Assembly: GCA_002297415.1 (NCBI GenBank)
Contig: DBKZ01000037.1
Coordinates: 12,799-23,846, forward strand
From: Ruminococcaceae bacterium UBA737
GTDB lineage: Bacteria > Bacillota > Clostridia > Oscillospirales > Acutalibacteraceae
Direction: 5' to 3'
Length of the DNA: 11,048 bases
Positions 1 through 5,710 of the stretch are shown piece by piece. Positions within the stretch are counted from its first letter, which is position 1; each line of letters starts with the position of its first letter. Position numbers and translations under genes: made by a program. Below the pieces are notes generated by a model, which saw nothing but the letters and a program-made list of their open reading frames with translations, ran no database searches and was not told where the DNA came from.

Positions 1-32
1 GTTAGACTTAAATGAATTTTTACTTAATTTTC

Positions 33-174
33 GTGCCATAAGGCACACCATGGTCTAATATCTAAAATCTAATGTCTAACATCTAGAACGACAGCTCCCC
101 TCTATTTCGCATTCGCGAAAAGAAGGGAGCCTTGTTTTAGTTTATTCAATGCCGTAAGGCACACTTATCTAAAA
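33..174 (-). repeat. Modular intergenic repeat, copy A (heptads plus hairpins)
   Basis: Read on the minus strand the order is: small hairpin TGCC-GTAA-GGCA (150-161), large imperfect hairpin (94-130, outer arm GCTCCC/GGGAGC, inner arm TTTCGC/GCGAAA), an array of about five 7-bp units of the form YTAGAYN (53-86), and a second small hairpin GTGCC-NNNN-GGCAC (33-46). The same modules in the same order recur at 2067-2246 in opposite orientation, and a 29-bp stretch (53-81) is identical to 10941-10969. The GGCTCCC...GGGGAGCT hairpin resembles dispersed intergenic repeats I associate with Ruminococcaceae genomes; that is recall and was not searched. No ORF lies inside. Confidence 0.8.
94..138 (+). 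terminator. Hairpin with T-run within repeat copy A (rightward sense)
   Basis: The hairpin (94-130) has a GCTCCC/GGGAGC outer arm and an inner TTTCGC/GCGAAA arm with an ATTC loop. TTGTTTT follows on the plus strand. It could stop rightward transcription entering from the left edge. In the leftward sense, the sense of the adjacent gene, no T-run follows, so it is not a convincing terminator for the 196-2010 operon. Confidence 0.4.
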
Positions 175-195
175 TTTTTCCCGCCGTCTTAAAAA

Positions 196-1536
196 TTACA
201 TCCCCGATCCGCGGGTTATGATTTCGCTCCATATAATCGGGTCGACCGCTCCGCTGGGCTCCCGTCCGATTTGAGCCTGAAGCACGGCGACTGCCGAAAG
301 CGTTGCGTCATCGTAAACTCCCGTCACATTGACCTTTGGAATTGCAGGATCATAGTCTGCAATTTTATTGAGGTTTTCCTGAATTATCCGCACGCTGTCT
401 CCCGTGTCGCCGAGAACTATCATTTTGCCCGGGAAAACAGTTCCGAGCACTGTCTGATAGTCCGCAGGCAGACTGCTGACAATATCATTATAGACTGAGG
501 TCAGCTTATTCCATGTTTGTCTGCCTACAATCCCGTCGACAGTTAAACCGTAGGTCTCCTGAAAGGCTCTTACAGCCCTTTCGGTCTCGGCGTCGAAAAT
601 GCCTGTAAGCGGAACAAAATCAATGATTTCAAAGAAAAACGAAATAAAGCTTAAATAATACTGCACCGTTCTTACAGCCTCGGCGGCAGTCCCGGGGACA
701 AGAGCCCTCGGATATACTCTTTGAGCCTCGGAAATTGTAAGTCCCTCGCCTGTCAGCTCGTTCAACTGCTTAACGCCTGCGTAAATTTCCTTGATTTTAT
801 ACCATGTTGATTTTCCGACAATTCCGTCGGGCGTGAGATTGAATATTTTTTGAAAGGTTTTAACGGCTTCCTCGGTCGGTGCGTCGAAAGCGGCGTTAGT
901 ATAAGGAATTTCGGGAATTGCGGGATAATTTTTTCCTATTCGGTTAAGCTGGATTTTTATTCTGTATACCTCTTCTCCGAAATCTCCCCTTGAAAGAGGA
1001 GTCCCCGGGTATGACGGGATATTTTCGCCTACGGGCGCGTCGGTAACAAGGGAAATGTTATCACCGTAATAGCTTTTAAGAATTTCAAGCGCGGTCATTC
1101 CGCCGTTTGCCAGCTCAACGCTCCCCCACTGGGAAAGCCCGTTGCACTTAGTTCTTACGCCGTCGCAGAACTGGGCGAAAAGCGGTTCGATATTGCCGTC
1201 TCGGACGATATAATTATTAAAAATTTCATCGACCGTCTGACTTATATTTGAAAATACCTCGCCGTTTTTTGTAAACGCGTGGTCATACTGCGTTGTGCTT
1301 GTGATATCAAAATCATAACCTCGGCTTCGGTAATATTCGGTGTAAATTCTGTTTAAGGTAAACGATATCTGGGCTAAAATGTTTGCGGTTATCGCTTCCT
1401 TGGGCCAAGTAGGATAAATTTCGCTTGAAGCGACATTTTTTATGTACTCGTTAAAAGGCAGGGTTATATTTTCGGCATTTGCGTTCGGAGCGCCCAAATG
1501 CACCGTAATCTGAGTCGGAACGGTAGGAATATCCAT
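196..1536 (-). CDS. SpoIID/LytB-like domain protein with three PG_binding_1 repeats
   Basis: A predicted spore-associated peptidoglycan-binding, possibly lytic, protein of 446 aa. Residues about 25-165 look like a SpoIID/LytB domain. Evidence is the SSEI..TWPKEAI stretch, whose Glu (residue 39) aligns with the SpoIID catalytic Glu, and a later NGLSQWG...EILKSYYG stretch matching the G-[ML]-SQ-[YW]-G signature. Two cysteines (FC and KC, 7 residues apart) recall the zinc-binding cysteines of clostridial SpoIID. Three PG_binding_1 repeats follow, at about 180-255, 284-349 and 374-440, the first two with a DGIVG-x-x-TW core. No signal peptide or membrane helix is visible, which would keep the protein in the cell where it is made, presumably the mother cell. 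The ATG at 1536 is preferred over the in-frame GTG at 1545, because that GTG lies inside the ribosome site GAGGTGAT. The start lies 12 nt after the stop of the upstream gene, so the two are probably co-transcribed. The domain calls are firm; the catalytic role is inferred. Confidence 0.85.
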   Translation of the reverse strand: MDIPTVPTQITVHLGAPNANAENITLPFNEYIKNVASSEIYPTWPKEAITANILAQISFTLNRIYTEYYRSRGYDFDITSTTQYDHAFTKNGEVFSNISQTVDEIFNNYIVRDGNIEPLFAQFCDGVRTKCNGLSQWGSVELANGGMTALEILKSYYGDNISLVTDAPVGENIPSYPGTPLSRGDFGEEVYRIKIQLNRIGKNYPAIPEIPYTNAAFDAPTEEAVKTFQKIFNLTPDGIVGKSTWYKIKEIYAGVKQLNELTGEGLTISEAQRVYPRALVPGTAAEAVRTVQYYLSFISFFFEIIDFVPLTGIFDAETERAVRAFQETYGLTVDGIVGRQTWNKLTSVYNDIVSSLPADYQTVLGTVFPGKMIVLGDTGDSVRIIQENLNKIADYDPAIPKVNVTGVYDDATLSAVAVLQAQIGREPSGAVDPIIWSEIITRGSGM

Positions 1537-1540
1537 AAAT

Positions 1541-1548
1541 ATCACCTC
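1541..1548 (-). promoter_or_regulatory. Ribosome binding site that decides the start at 1536
   Basis: The minus strand reads GAGGTGAT-ATTT-ATG. The GTG inside the Shine-Dalgarno sequence is in frame but is unlikely to be the start codon. Confidence 0.75.
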
Positions 1549-2010
1549 TTATGTCTGCTCTGCGTTTTTAAGACTTACAGGCAAAATTGTCTCTATTCCG
1601 TCATAAATAATTATCGGCATATTATCAATCGGAATAAAATCGGGGTGGAATACCGAAACCCTGTAATCCGCCGATTTTTTGGAAGAGGTAGAATAATCGT
1701 TTGTGTTTTCAAATTCCGCGGCAGGAAGCGTAATATTTTCAAGAATTCCCGAGGTGTCGGTCACACCGTTAAAAAGGTCATAAAGCTTGCCGTCATAAAG
1801 TGAAGTTATATGCACCGTGGCGTTAGAAACGGGGAGAGTGCCGGAGCCGTAGGTCACCTGAACCTTTAAGGTTCCTTTTCCCGGGAAATCACGCATAAAT
1901 TCCTCCCGTGTCAGAGGCTGTACGGGTTCTTTCGCTTTTGCAGAAGCGGCATACGCTTTTGCCTGATTTTTATAATAATCCAATTCTTTCGCACTCGGAA
2001 ATTTTTCCAT
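1549..2010 (-). CDS. Small carboxypeptidase-regulatory-like (beta-sandwich) protein
   Basis: A 153-aa protein of unknown function. Residues 1-35 are charged and Ala/Lys-rich, probably helical. From about residue 46 the pattern GTLKVQV...LPVSNATVHI...GVTDTSGILENITLPA...YRVSVFHPDFIP fits a carboxypeptidase-regulatory-like domain, a seven-strand prealbumin-like fold that is usually a binding or structural module. There is no signal peptide and no cysteine. The start has GGTGAGG 4 nt upstream of the ATG. It is the first gene of a two-gene operon with the SpoIID-like/PG-binding gene 12 nt downstream, and a sigma-K-like promoter precedes it. A spore coat or cortex-interface accessory role is a guess from that context. 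The fold call is moderate; the function is unknown. Confidence 0.75.
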   Translation of the reverse strand: MEKFPSAKELDYYKNQAKAYAASAKAKEPVQPLTREEFMRDFPGKGTLKVQVTYGSGTLPVSNATVHITSLYDGKLYDLFNGVTDTSGILENITLPAAEFENTNDYSTSSKKSADYRVSVFHPDFIPIDNMPIIIYDGIETILPVSLKNAEQT

Positions 2011-2026
2011 TTACCTCACCTCAAAA

Positions 2027-2053
2027 TATAATATGCGAAAAAATTTTTTCTGT
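2027..2053 (-). promoter_or_regulatory. Sigma-K-like (mother-cell) promoter
   Basis: The minus strand carries CAC at the -35 region (the AC at 2052-2053), a 16-nt spacer, and GCATATTATA (the CATANNNTA core is 2027-2035). This matches the Bacillus/Clostridium SigK consensus mACm-N16/17-gCATAnnnTa. A start about 7 nt downstream would give a leader of only about 10 nt, with the ribosome site almost at the 5' end. No sigma-A promoter of comparable quality is seen. The AT-rich setting makes chance matches possible. Confidence 0.5.
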
Positions 2054-2066
2054 GAGAAGTTATATG

Positions 2067-2246
2067 TTAGATATTAGATGCTAGACATTAGACGAATGTG
2101 CGCCTTTAGGCTAAAAAAAGGCTCCCTTCTTTTTCACGATAGTGAAAACAGAGGGGAGCTGGCGCGCTTTATGCGCGGCTGAGGGGTATTGTTCTAGATA
2201 CTAGACACTAGATTTAGATACTAGACCAATGTGTGCCTAACGGCAC
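2067..2246 (+). repeat. Modular intergenic repeat, copy B (longest copy)
   Basis: In order: four YTAGAYN heptads (2067-2094), a GCC-TTTA-GGC small hairpin (2102-2111), a large hairpin (2120-2159, GCTCCC/GGGGAGC outer and TTTTCAC/GTGAAAA inner arms), a GCGCGC-TTTAT-GCGCGG hairpin ending in CTGAGGGG (2162-2186), a second array of five heptads, one short by a base (2194-2227), and a GTGCC-TAAC-GGCAC hairpin (2233-2246). Copy A has the same order but lacks the GCGCGC...TGAGGGG segment and most of the first heptad array. The large-hairpin module looks as if it sits inside a heptad/hairpin unit. No coding capacity. Confidence 0.8.
2113..2160 (-). terminator. Intrinsic terminator of the ABC importer operon
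   Basis: On the minus strand the repeat-borne hairpin (2120-2159) is followed at once by seven T's (2113-2119). It lies downstream of the ATPase gene and before the sigma-K-like promoter, so it separates the two leftward operons. The terminator is supplied by a dispersed repeat element. Confidence 0.7.
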
Positions 2247-2274
2247 AAAAATAAAAATTTTTTAAGTCTCATAT

Positions 2275-3018
2275 CTACCTTGAAATAAATCTTTCAAGGA
2301 ATTCCTTTGTTTTTTCGTTTTTCGGATTTTCGAAGATATCCGAGGGGGTGCCTTCTTCGCAGATAACTCCGTCCGCCATGAATACGACTCTTGAAGAAAC
2401 ATCCTTTGCAAATGCCATTTCATGGGTTACGACGATCATCGTAAGTCCTTCTTTTGCCAGATTGCGCATAACATCGAGAACCTCGCCGACCATCTGAGGG
2501 TCAAGCGCGCTGGTAGGCTCATCGAAAAGCAAAACCTCGGGATTCATTGCAAGAGCTCGCGCTATTGCGACTCTTTGCTTCTGACCGCCCGAAAGCTGAG
2601 ACGGCTTAGCGTTGATATAGGGTGCCATTCCGACCTTTTCGAGGTATTTAAGCGCGGTTTCCTTAGCCTGTGCTTTAGACCTTTTAAGAACCTTAATCTG
2701 CCCTATCATGCAGTTTTTTAAAGCTGTCATATTATTAAAAAGGTTAAAGGACTGAAAAACCATTCCTACATGGGAGCGGTAAGCGCTTTCGCCGCCCTTG
2801 ATTTTTTCTATGTTTTCCGAGTGATACATAACCTCGCCCGAGGTAGGCGTTTCAAGAAGATTGATACACCTGAGCAAGGTTGATTTACCCGAGCCCGATG
2901 CGCCGATAATGCTTATAACCTCGCCTTTTTCGACCGCGAAGTCAATATCCCTTAAAACCTCATGCTTACCGAAGGTTTTAGATAAATGTTTAACCTGAAG
3001 AATAGGCTCTGTCATCAT
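2275..3018 (-). CDS. Amino-acid ABC transporter ATP-binding protein (predicted lysine importer)
   Basis: The energizing ATPase of a polar-amino-acid importer (GlnQ/HisP family), cytoplasmic and bound to the permease. It has 247 aa, the normal family length. Visible motifs are Walker A GASGSGKS (39-46), Q-loop VFQS (about 87-90), signature LSGGQ (142-146), Walker B VLLFDEP (162-168) with its catalytic Glu, and the H-loop His (199). All catalytic elements are intact. The first ATG (3018) overlaps the permease stop as ATGA, with GGAGG a few nt upstream; a second ATG follows directly and would also be spaced acceptably. It is the last gene of the operon. Lysine as substrate is inferred from the riboswitch in the operon leader; the ATPase itself does not reveal specificity. 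Confidence 0.95.
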   Translation of the reverse strand: MMTEPILQVKHLSKTFGKHEVLRDIDFAVEKGEVISIIGASGSGKSTLLRCINLLETPTSGEVMYHSENIEKIKGGESAYRSHVGMVFQSFNLFNNMTALKNCMIGQIKVLKRSKAQAKETALKYLEKVGMAPYINAKPSQLSGGQKQRVAIARALAMNPEVLLFDEPTSALDPQMVGEVLDVMRNLAKEGLTMIVVTHEMAFAKDVSSRVVFMADGVICEEGTPSDIFENPKNEKTKEFLERFISR

Positions 3019-3821
3019 CTTACCTCCTTTTTATTCTTTGAAACATAGGAATACGTTCCGCTCGTATGAGCTAAGGTATCGGTGGTTGCGACATCGAAGT
3101 TAGCAGGTCCGTCCATCTTCTTCTCCCAAAGTCTTAAAAGAAGCGAGCAGATAACCGTCATTATAAGATAAATAGTAAGGGTTATAACCGCAGACGGGAA
3201 ATAGACATACTTAGCTCCGACAATCGCCTTGTGCGCCGCGAAAAGCTCCGCATAGCCGATAACGAACATAACCGAGGTATCCTTGATATTGATAATAAGG
3301 TTGTTTCCTATCTGAGGGATAATATTGCGGATAGTCTGAGGAAGAATTACATAAAGCATAGTCTTGAAATGGTTCATTCCGATAGACTTTGCGCCCTCGG
3401 TCTGACCGATATCAATAGACATAATTCCTCCGCGGACGGTTTCCGCCATATAAGCGCCTGTATTTATCGAAACGACAAGATATGCCGCCAAGGTTACATC
3501 AAGGTTAATAGCGCCGTCGGTAAAATAAGGCAGTGCATAGAAAATGAATATTGCCTGAATAATCATCGGCGTTCCTCTGAACACCTCGACATAAATTCTT
3601 ACTATTGCCTTTACGATACCGAGCAGAATTTTCTTTACGATATTATCCTTCTTACCTACCGGAATAGTCTGAACTATTCCGCAGGCAAGACCTATTATAC
3701 AGCCGATTGCGGTTGCAACCAAGGCAAGTTCTATTGTTTTAAGGGCGCCGTTTAAATACTGGGAAGAGCTGCTTGACCAGCATTCTACTATATCCGCCCA
3801 AAGCTCGGAAAGCTTATTCAT
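3015..3821 (-). CDS. Amino-acid ABC transporter permease (HisM/GlnP family)
   Basis: The membrane channel subunit of the importer, 268 aa. It has hydrophobic spans at about 30-50, 64-98, 108-125, 180-200 and 207-230. The RGTPMIIQ motif (82-89) is typical of His/Glu/Gln-type permeases. An EAA loop (about 126-161, centred on ETVRGGI...GQTEGAKSIGM...ILPQ) docks with the ATPase. The C-terminal tail (about 235-268) is hydrophilic and longer than in many homologues. AGGAG lies 8 nt upstream of the ATG. The gene starts 30 nt after the binding-protein gene and overlaps the ATPase gene by 4 nt, indicating translational coupling. A single permease gene implies a homodimeric channel. Confidence 0.93.
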   Translation of the reverse strand: MNKLSELWADIVECWSSSSSQYLNGALKTIELALVATAIGCIIGLACGIVQTIPVGKKDNIVKKILLGIVKAIVRIYVEVFRGTPMIIQAIFIFYALPYFTDGAINLDVTLAAYLVVSINTGAYMAETVRGGIMSIDIGQTEGAKSIGMNHFKTMLYVILPQTIRNIIPQIGNNLIINIKDTSVMFVIGYAELFAAHKAIVGAKYVYFPSAVITLTIYLIMTVICSLLLRLWEKKMDGPANFDVATTDTLAHTSGTYSYVSKNKKEVR

Positions 3822-3851
3822 AAATGTTTCTCCTAAAAATTGCTGAGCAAA

Positions 3852-4700
3852 TTATTTCTCGGCAAGAGGCTGAATTTTAGTAGCCTCAGCCATGATATTA
3901 TTGAAATCGTCGGCAGTCATTGTCTTTAAAACGCTGTCGATTTTATCCTTAAGCACGGTGTTGCCCTTTCTTACCGAAACGCCGATATTGATATCGCCGT
4001 CGTCAACCTCAAAGGAATTGTCCTCAAGGTCAAGAATCTTAAGGTCGGGATAAGCTATAAGTGCGCCCTGAGCCGTAGGCATATCGGTGCAAATAAAGTC
4101 AACTGCGCCTGTTTCAAGGGCCATAAGCATTGAAGGAGCGGTTTCGGAAGCGGTCTGAATATTTGCGCCCTTTATCTGAGGAAGGCAGGTATCATACCAG
4201 ATTGTTCCGAGCTGAGATGTGCATTTACCGCCCGAAAGATCCGAAAGCTTTGTTGCGGAAGCATACTTGCTGTCCTGCTTTGCCATGCAGACGATGCTCG
4301 CATAAATATAAGGTCCTGCGAAATCAACCTGCTTCATTCTCTCTTCTGTCATTGACTGACCTGCGATTACCGCGTCAACCTTACCGGTCTGAACGGCGGG
4401 AACAAGCGAATCCCAGTCAAGACGGACAACCTCAAGCTTCCAGTTGTTTGCTTCGCAGATTTTCTTTGCCATCATGATATCGTAGCCGTTAGCGTATTCC
4501 TTAGAGTCCTTAATCGGAACGGCGCCGTTCGAATCGTCAGCCTGAGTCCAGTTATAAGGAGCATAAGCGCATTCCATGGCGATTGTCAGAACTCCGTCCT
4601 CAACGCCGCTTTCTGCCTTTTTGCTCTTACTGCTGCCGCAGGCGGTCATGGTGCATGCCGTTAAAACAACGGCTGTTAAAATTGCAAGTAATCTTTTCAT
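3852..4700 (-). CDS. Amino-acid ABC transporter substrate-binding lipoprotein (predicted lysine-binding)
   Basis: An extracellular solute-binding protein of family 3 (SBP_bac_3), 282 aa. It starts with a lipoprotein signal peptide (KR, hydrophobic core, then the lipobox; Cys21 in MTACGSS is the likely lipidated residue, Cys16 an alternative). Family hallmarks are APYNW, GYDIMMAK, LDWDSLVPAVQTGKVDAVIAG (93-114), MTEERMKQVDFAGPY (with the conserved Arg121), SQLGTIWYD (162-170) and DFICTDMP (201-208). The ATG at 4700 has GGAGG 8 nt upstream and gives a perfect signal peptide; an upstream in-frame ATG at 4754 would run through the leader terminator and is rejected. It is the first gene of the operon and lies directly behind the lysine riboswitch, so lysine is the predicted ligand. 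An ornithine or arginine component cannot be excluded. Confidence 0.93.
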   Translation of the reverse strand: MKRLLAILTAVVLTACTMTACGSSKSKKAESGVEDGVLTIAMECAYAPYNWTQADDSNGAVPIKDSKEYANGYDIMMAKKICEANNWKLEVVRLDWDSLVPAVQTGKVDAVIAGQSMTEERMKQVDFAGPYIYASIVCMAKQDSKYASATKLSDLSGGKCTSQLGTIWYDTCLPQIKGANIQTASETAPSMLMALETGAVDFICTDMPTAQGALIAYPDLKILDLEDNSFEVDDGDINIGVSVRKGNTVLKDKIDSVLKTMTADDFNNIMAEATKIQPLAEK

Positions 4701-4708
4701 TTTCTTTT

Positions 4709-4713
4709 CCTCC
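4709..4713 (-). promoter_or_regulatory. Ribosome binding site deciding the binding-protein start
   Basis: GGAGG lies 8 nt before the ATG at 4700, just downstream of the riboswitch terminator. This rules out the longer reading frame that begins at 4754. Confidence 0.8.
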
Positions 4714-4734
4714 GATTTAATCGAAATTTTATTT

Positions 4735-4776
4735 AAAATAAAAAGAACGGTCAAAACCGAATGCTTTGACCGTTTT
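4735..4776 (-). terminator. Riboswitch-controlled intrinsic terminator
   Basis: On the minus strand AACGGTCAAA (4765-4774) pairs with TTTGACCGTT (4746-4755) across a 9-nt loop, followed by CTTTTTATTTT. The perfect 10-bp stem lies between the lysine riboswitch and the first gene, the usual expression-platform position. Lysine binding is expected to favour this hairpin and switch the importer off. Confidence 0.85.
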
Positions 4777-4799
4777 CATAAACTCAAAAAACTATGAAC

Positions 4800-4976
4800 A
4801 CGACTGTAGCACTCCGCAAAAGTGTTGCGACAGTAGCACGGATATTATCCTTACTCCCAACCGCCCGTTTCTCAATAAACGCTCGGTTTCGGCAAAAGCA
4901 CCTTTCATTTCGCTTTTATCGGCAATTGAGTGCCAAAAGCTGATTACTCTTTACTTTTGCGCCTCTAACAATTCGT
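4800..4976 (-). ncRNA. Lysine riboswitch (L box)
   Basis: This is a cis-acting lysine-sensing aptamer in the leader of the ABC importer. On the RNA, P1 is ACGA-UUG-UAG with bulges (4965-4976) paired to CUACAGUCGU (4800-4809). The conserved AGAGGCGC (4959-4966) and the AGUA loop-E-like segment follow. P2 has GCUUUU/AAAAGC and GGCA/UGCC arms capped by CUCAAU (4925-4930). The core GAAAGGUGCUUUUGCCGAA is at 4888-4906. P3 (ACCG..CGUUU/AAACG..CGGU) is capped by AUUGAG (4871-4876). P4 is GGAU/AUCC and P5 is CGCAA/UUGCG after CUGU. The P2 and P3 loops are exact complements over 6 nt, as required for the lysine riboswitch kissing interaction. The 177-nt length fits the family. Confidence 0.93.
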
Positions 4977-5006
4977 TATCGACTATTCAATTTATTTTAT
5001 GAGCAC

Positions 5007-5034
5007 ATTATACTCCTTTTTTTATCAAAATCAA
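5007..5034 (-). promoter_or_regulatory. Sigma-A promoter of the lysine-riboswitch/ABC operon
   Basis: The minus strand reads TTGATT (5029-5034), a 16-nt spacer, then TATAAT (5007-5012), a perfect -10. The expected start near 5000 puts the riboswitch P1 about 24 nt downstream, so the promoter and aptamer positions support each other. Confidence 0.8.
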
Positions 5035-5114
5035 GAGCTTTTTTAACTTTCTGTATTTCTGCTTAAATAAAAATCGGAAATATTTTTGCGTTTTATGCAA
5101 TTTTCACAACAAGC

Positions 5115-5678
5115 TCAGGCTTTTTTCTTCTTTTTAACCAATACGGAAATTACGATTGCCGCAAGAATTACCGCGATAACCGCCGCAACACCCGCCCAGC
5201 CGAGCAGAGCCACGATCTTACTGCCGAGCGACATTATAATTCCCGCAAGAACTACGCCCAAGGACACGGCTGTAATACTTGTTTTAAAATCGAGATTTAA
5301 AAAGCTTGCGGCAAGAGTACCCGTCCAAGCGCCGGTTCCGGGGAGCGGAATCCCGACAAATATAAGGAGCGCCCAGAATATCCCTCTGTTTCCTGCGGAC
5401 GCCTTGATTTTTTTGCCGCCCTTATCGCCCTTTTCAATGCACCATGTAAAAAATCCGCCTATTACCTTTTTGTCCTTGCCCCATTCCAAGACCTTTCTTG
5501 CGAAAAGATAGATAACGGGCACTGGGAGCAGATTTCCGATAATCGCAATAGGATAATATAAAAATATATTGAGCTTTAAGGATTCCGCAATCGGGATAGC
5601 TCCGCGAAGCTCGACTATCGGCACCATTGACACAAGAAATGTGATAAGATATTTGACCGCAACGGGTAAGCCTGACAT
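5115..5678 (-). CDS. COG2426-type small membrane protein (Sm_multidrug_ex family, DedA-like)
   Basis: An integral membrane protein of 187 aa, similar to the family named 'small multidrug export protein'. That name rests on weak evidence; transport is not established from sequence. The N-terminal segment (about 8-30) carries VELRGAIP (22-29), followed by membrane spans at about 38-60, 98-125, 133-155 and 158-182. A GxPLPGTGAWTG motif (109-120) precedes a TLAA stretch. This resembles the VELRG and G-G/T-G re-entrant motifs of DedA/VTT proteins, so a lipid or scaffold-flipping role is an alternative. It ends in KKKKKA. GAGAGG lies about 9 nt upstream of the ATG. It is the last gene of the five-gene operon, 32 nt after the CinA-like gene. 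No clear terminator follows; readthrough would meet the lysine-riboswitch terminator. Confidence 0.85.
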   Translation of the reverse strand: MSGLPVAVKYLITFLVSMVPIVELRGAIPIAESLKLNIFLYYPIAIIGNLLPVPVIYLFARKVLEWGKDKKVIGGFFTWCIEKGDKGGKKIKASAGNRGIFWALLIFVGIPLPGTGAWTGTLAASFLNLDFKTSITAVSLGVVLAGIIMSLGSKIVALLGWAGVAAVIAVILAAIVISVLVKKKKKA

Positions 5679-5710
5679 AAAATTAACCTCTCTTTTTGAT
5701 TTAAAAGAAT

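Noticed and set aside
2067..2227. CRISPR-like array
   Set aside because: The 7-bp units are directly abutting with no spacers, and no cas gene is present.
33..2246. Classical insertion sequence or composite transposon
   Set aside because: There is no transposase, and no matched terminal repeats with target duplications could be recognized; the bracketing repeats are non-coding.
4130..4477. Open frame of 115 codons opposite the binding-protein gene
   Set aside because: It lies wholly inside a well-supported lipoprotein gene on the other strand, shows no family motif, and has no convincing ribosome site.
4698..4754. N-terminal extension of the binding protein from the ATG at 4754
   Set aside because: The extension is encoded by the terminator stem and carries no signal-peptide features; GGAGG and the lipoprotein signal support 4700.
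4800..4976. T-box leader
   Set aside because: No GGGTGGNACCGCG-type antiterminator box is seen, whereas the L-box core and P2/P3 kissing loops are complete.
5041..5114. Terminator after the five-gene operon
   Set aside because: Only a 4-bp TTGC/GCAA stem with an interrupted T-run is present, too weak to call.
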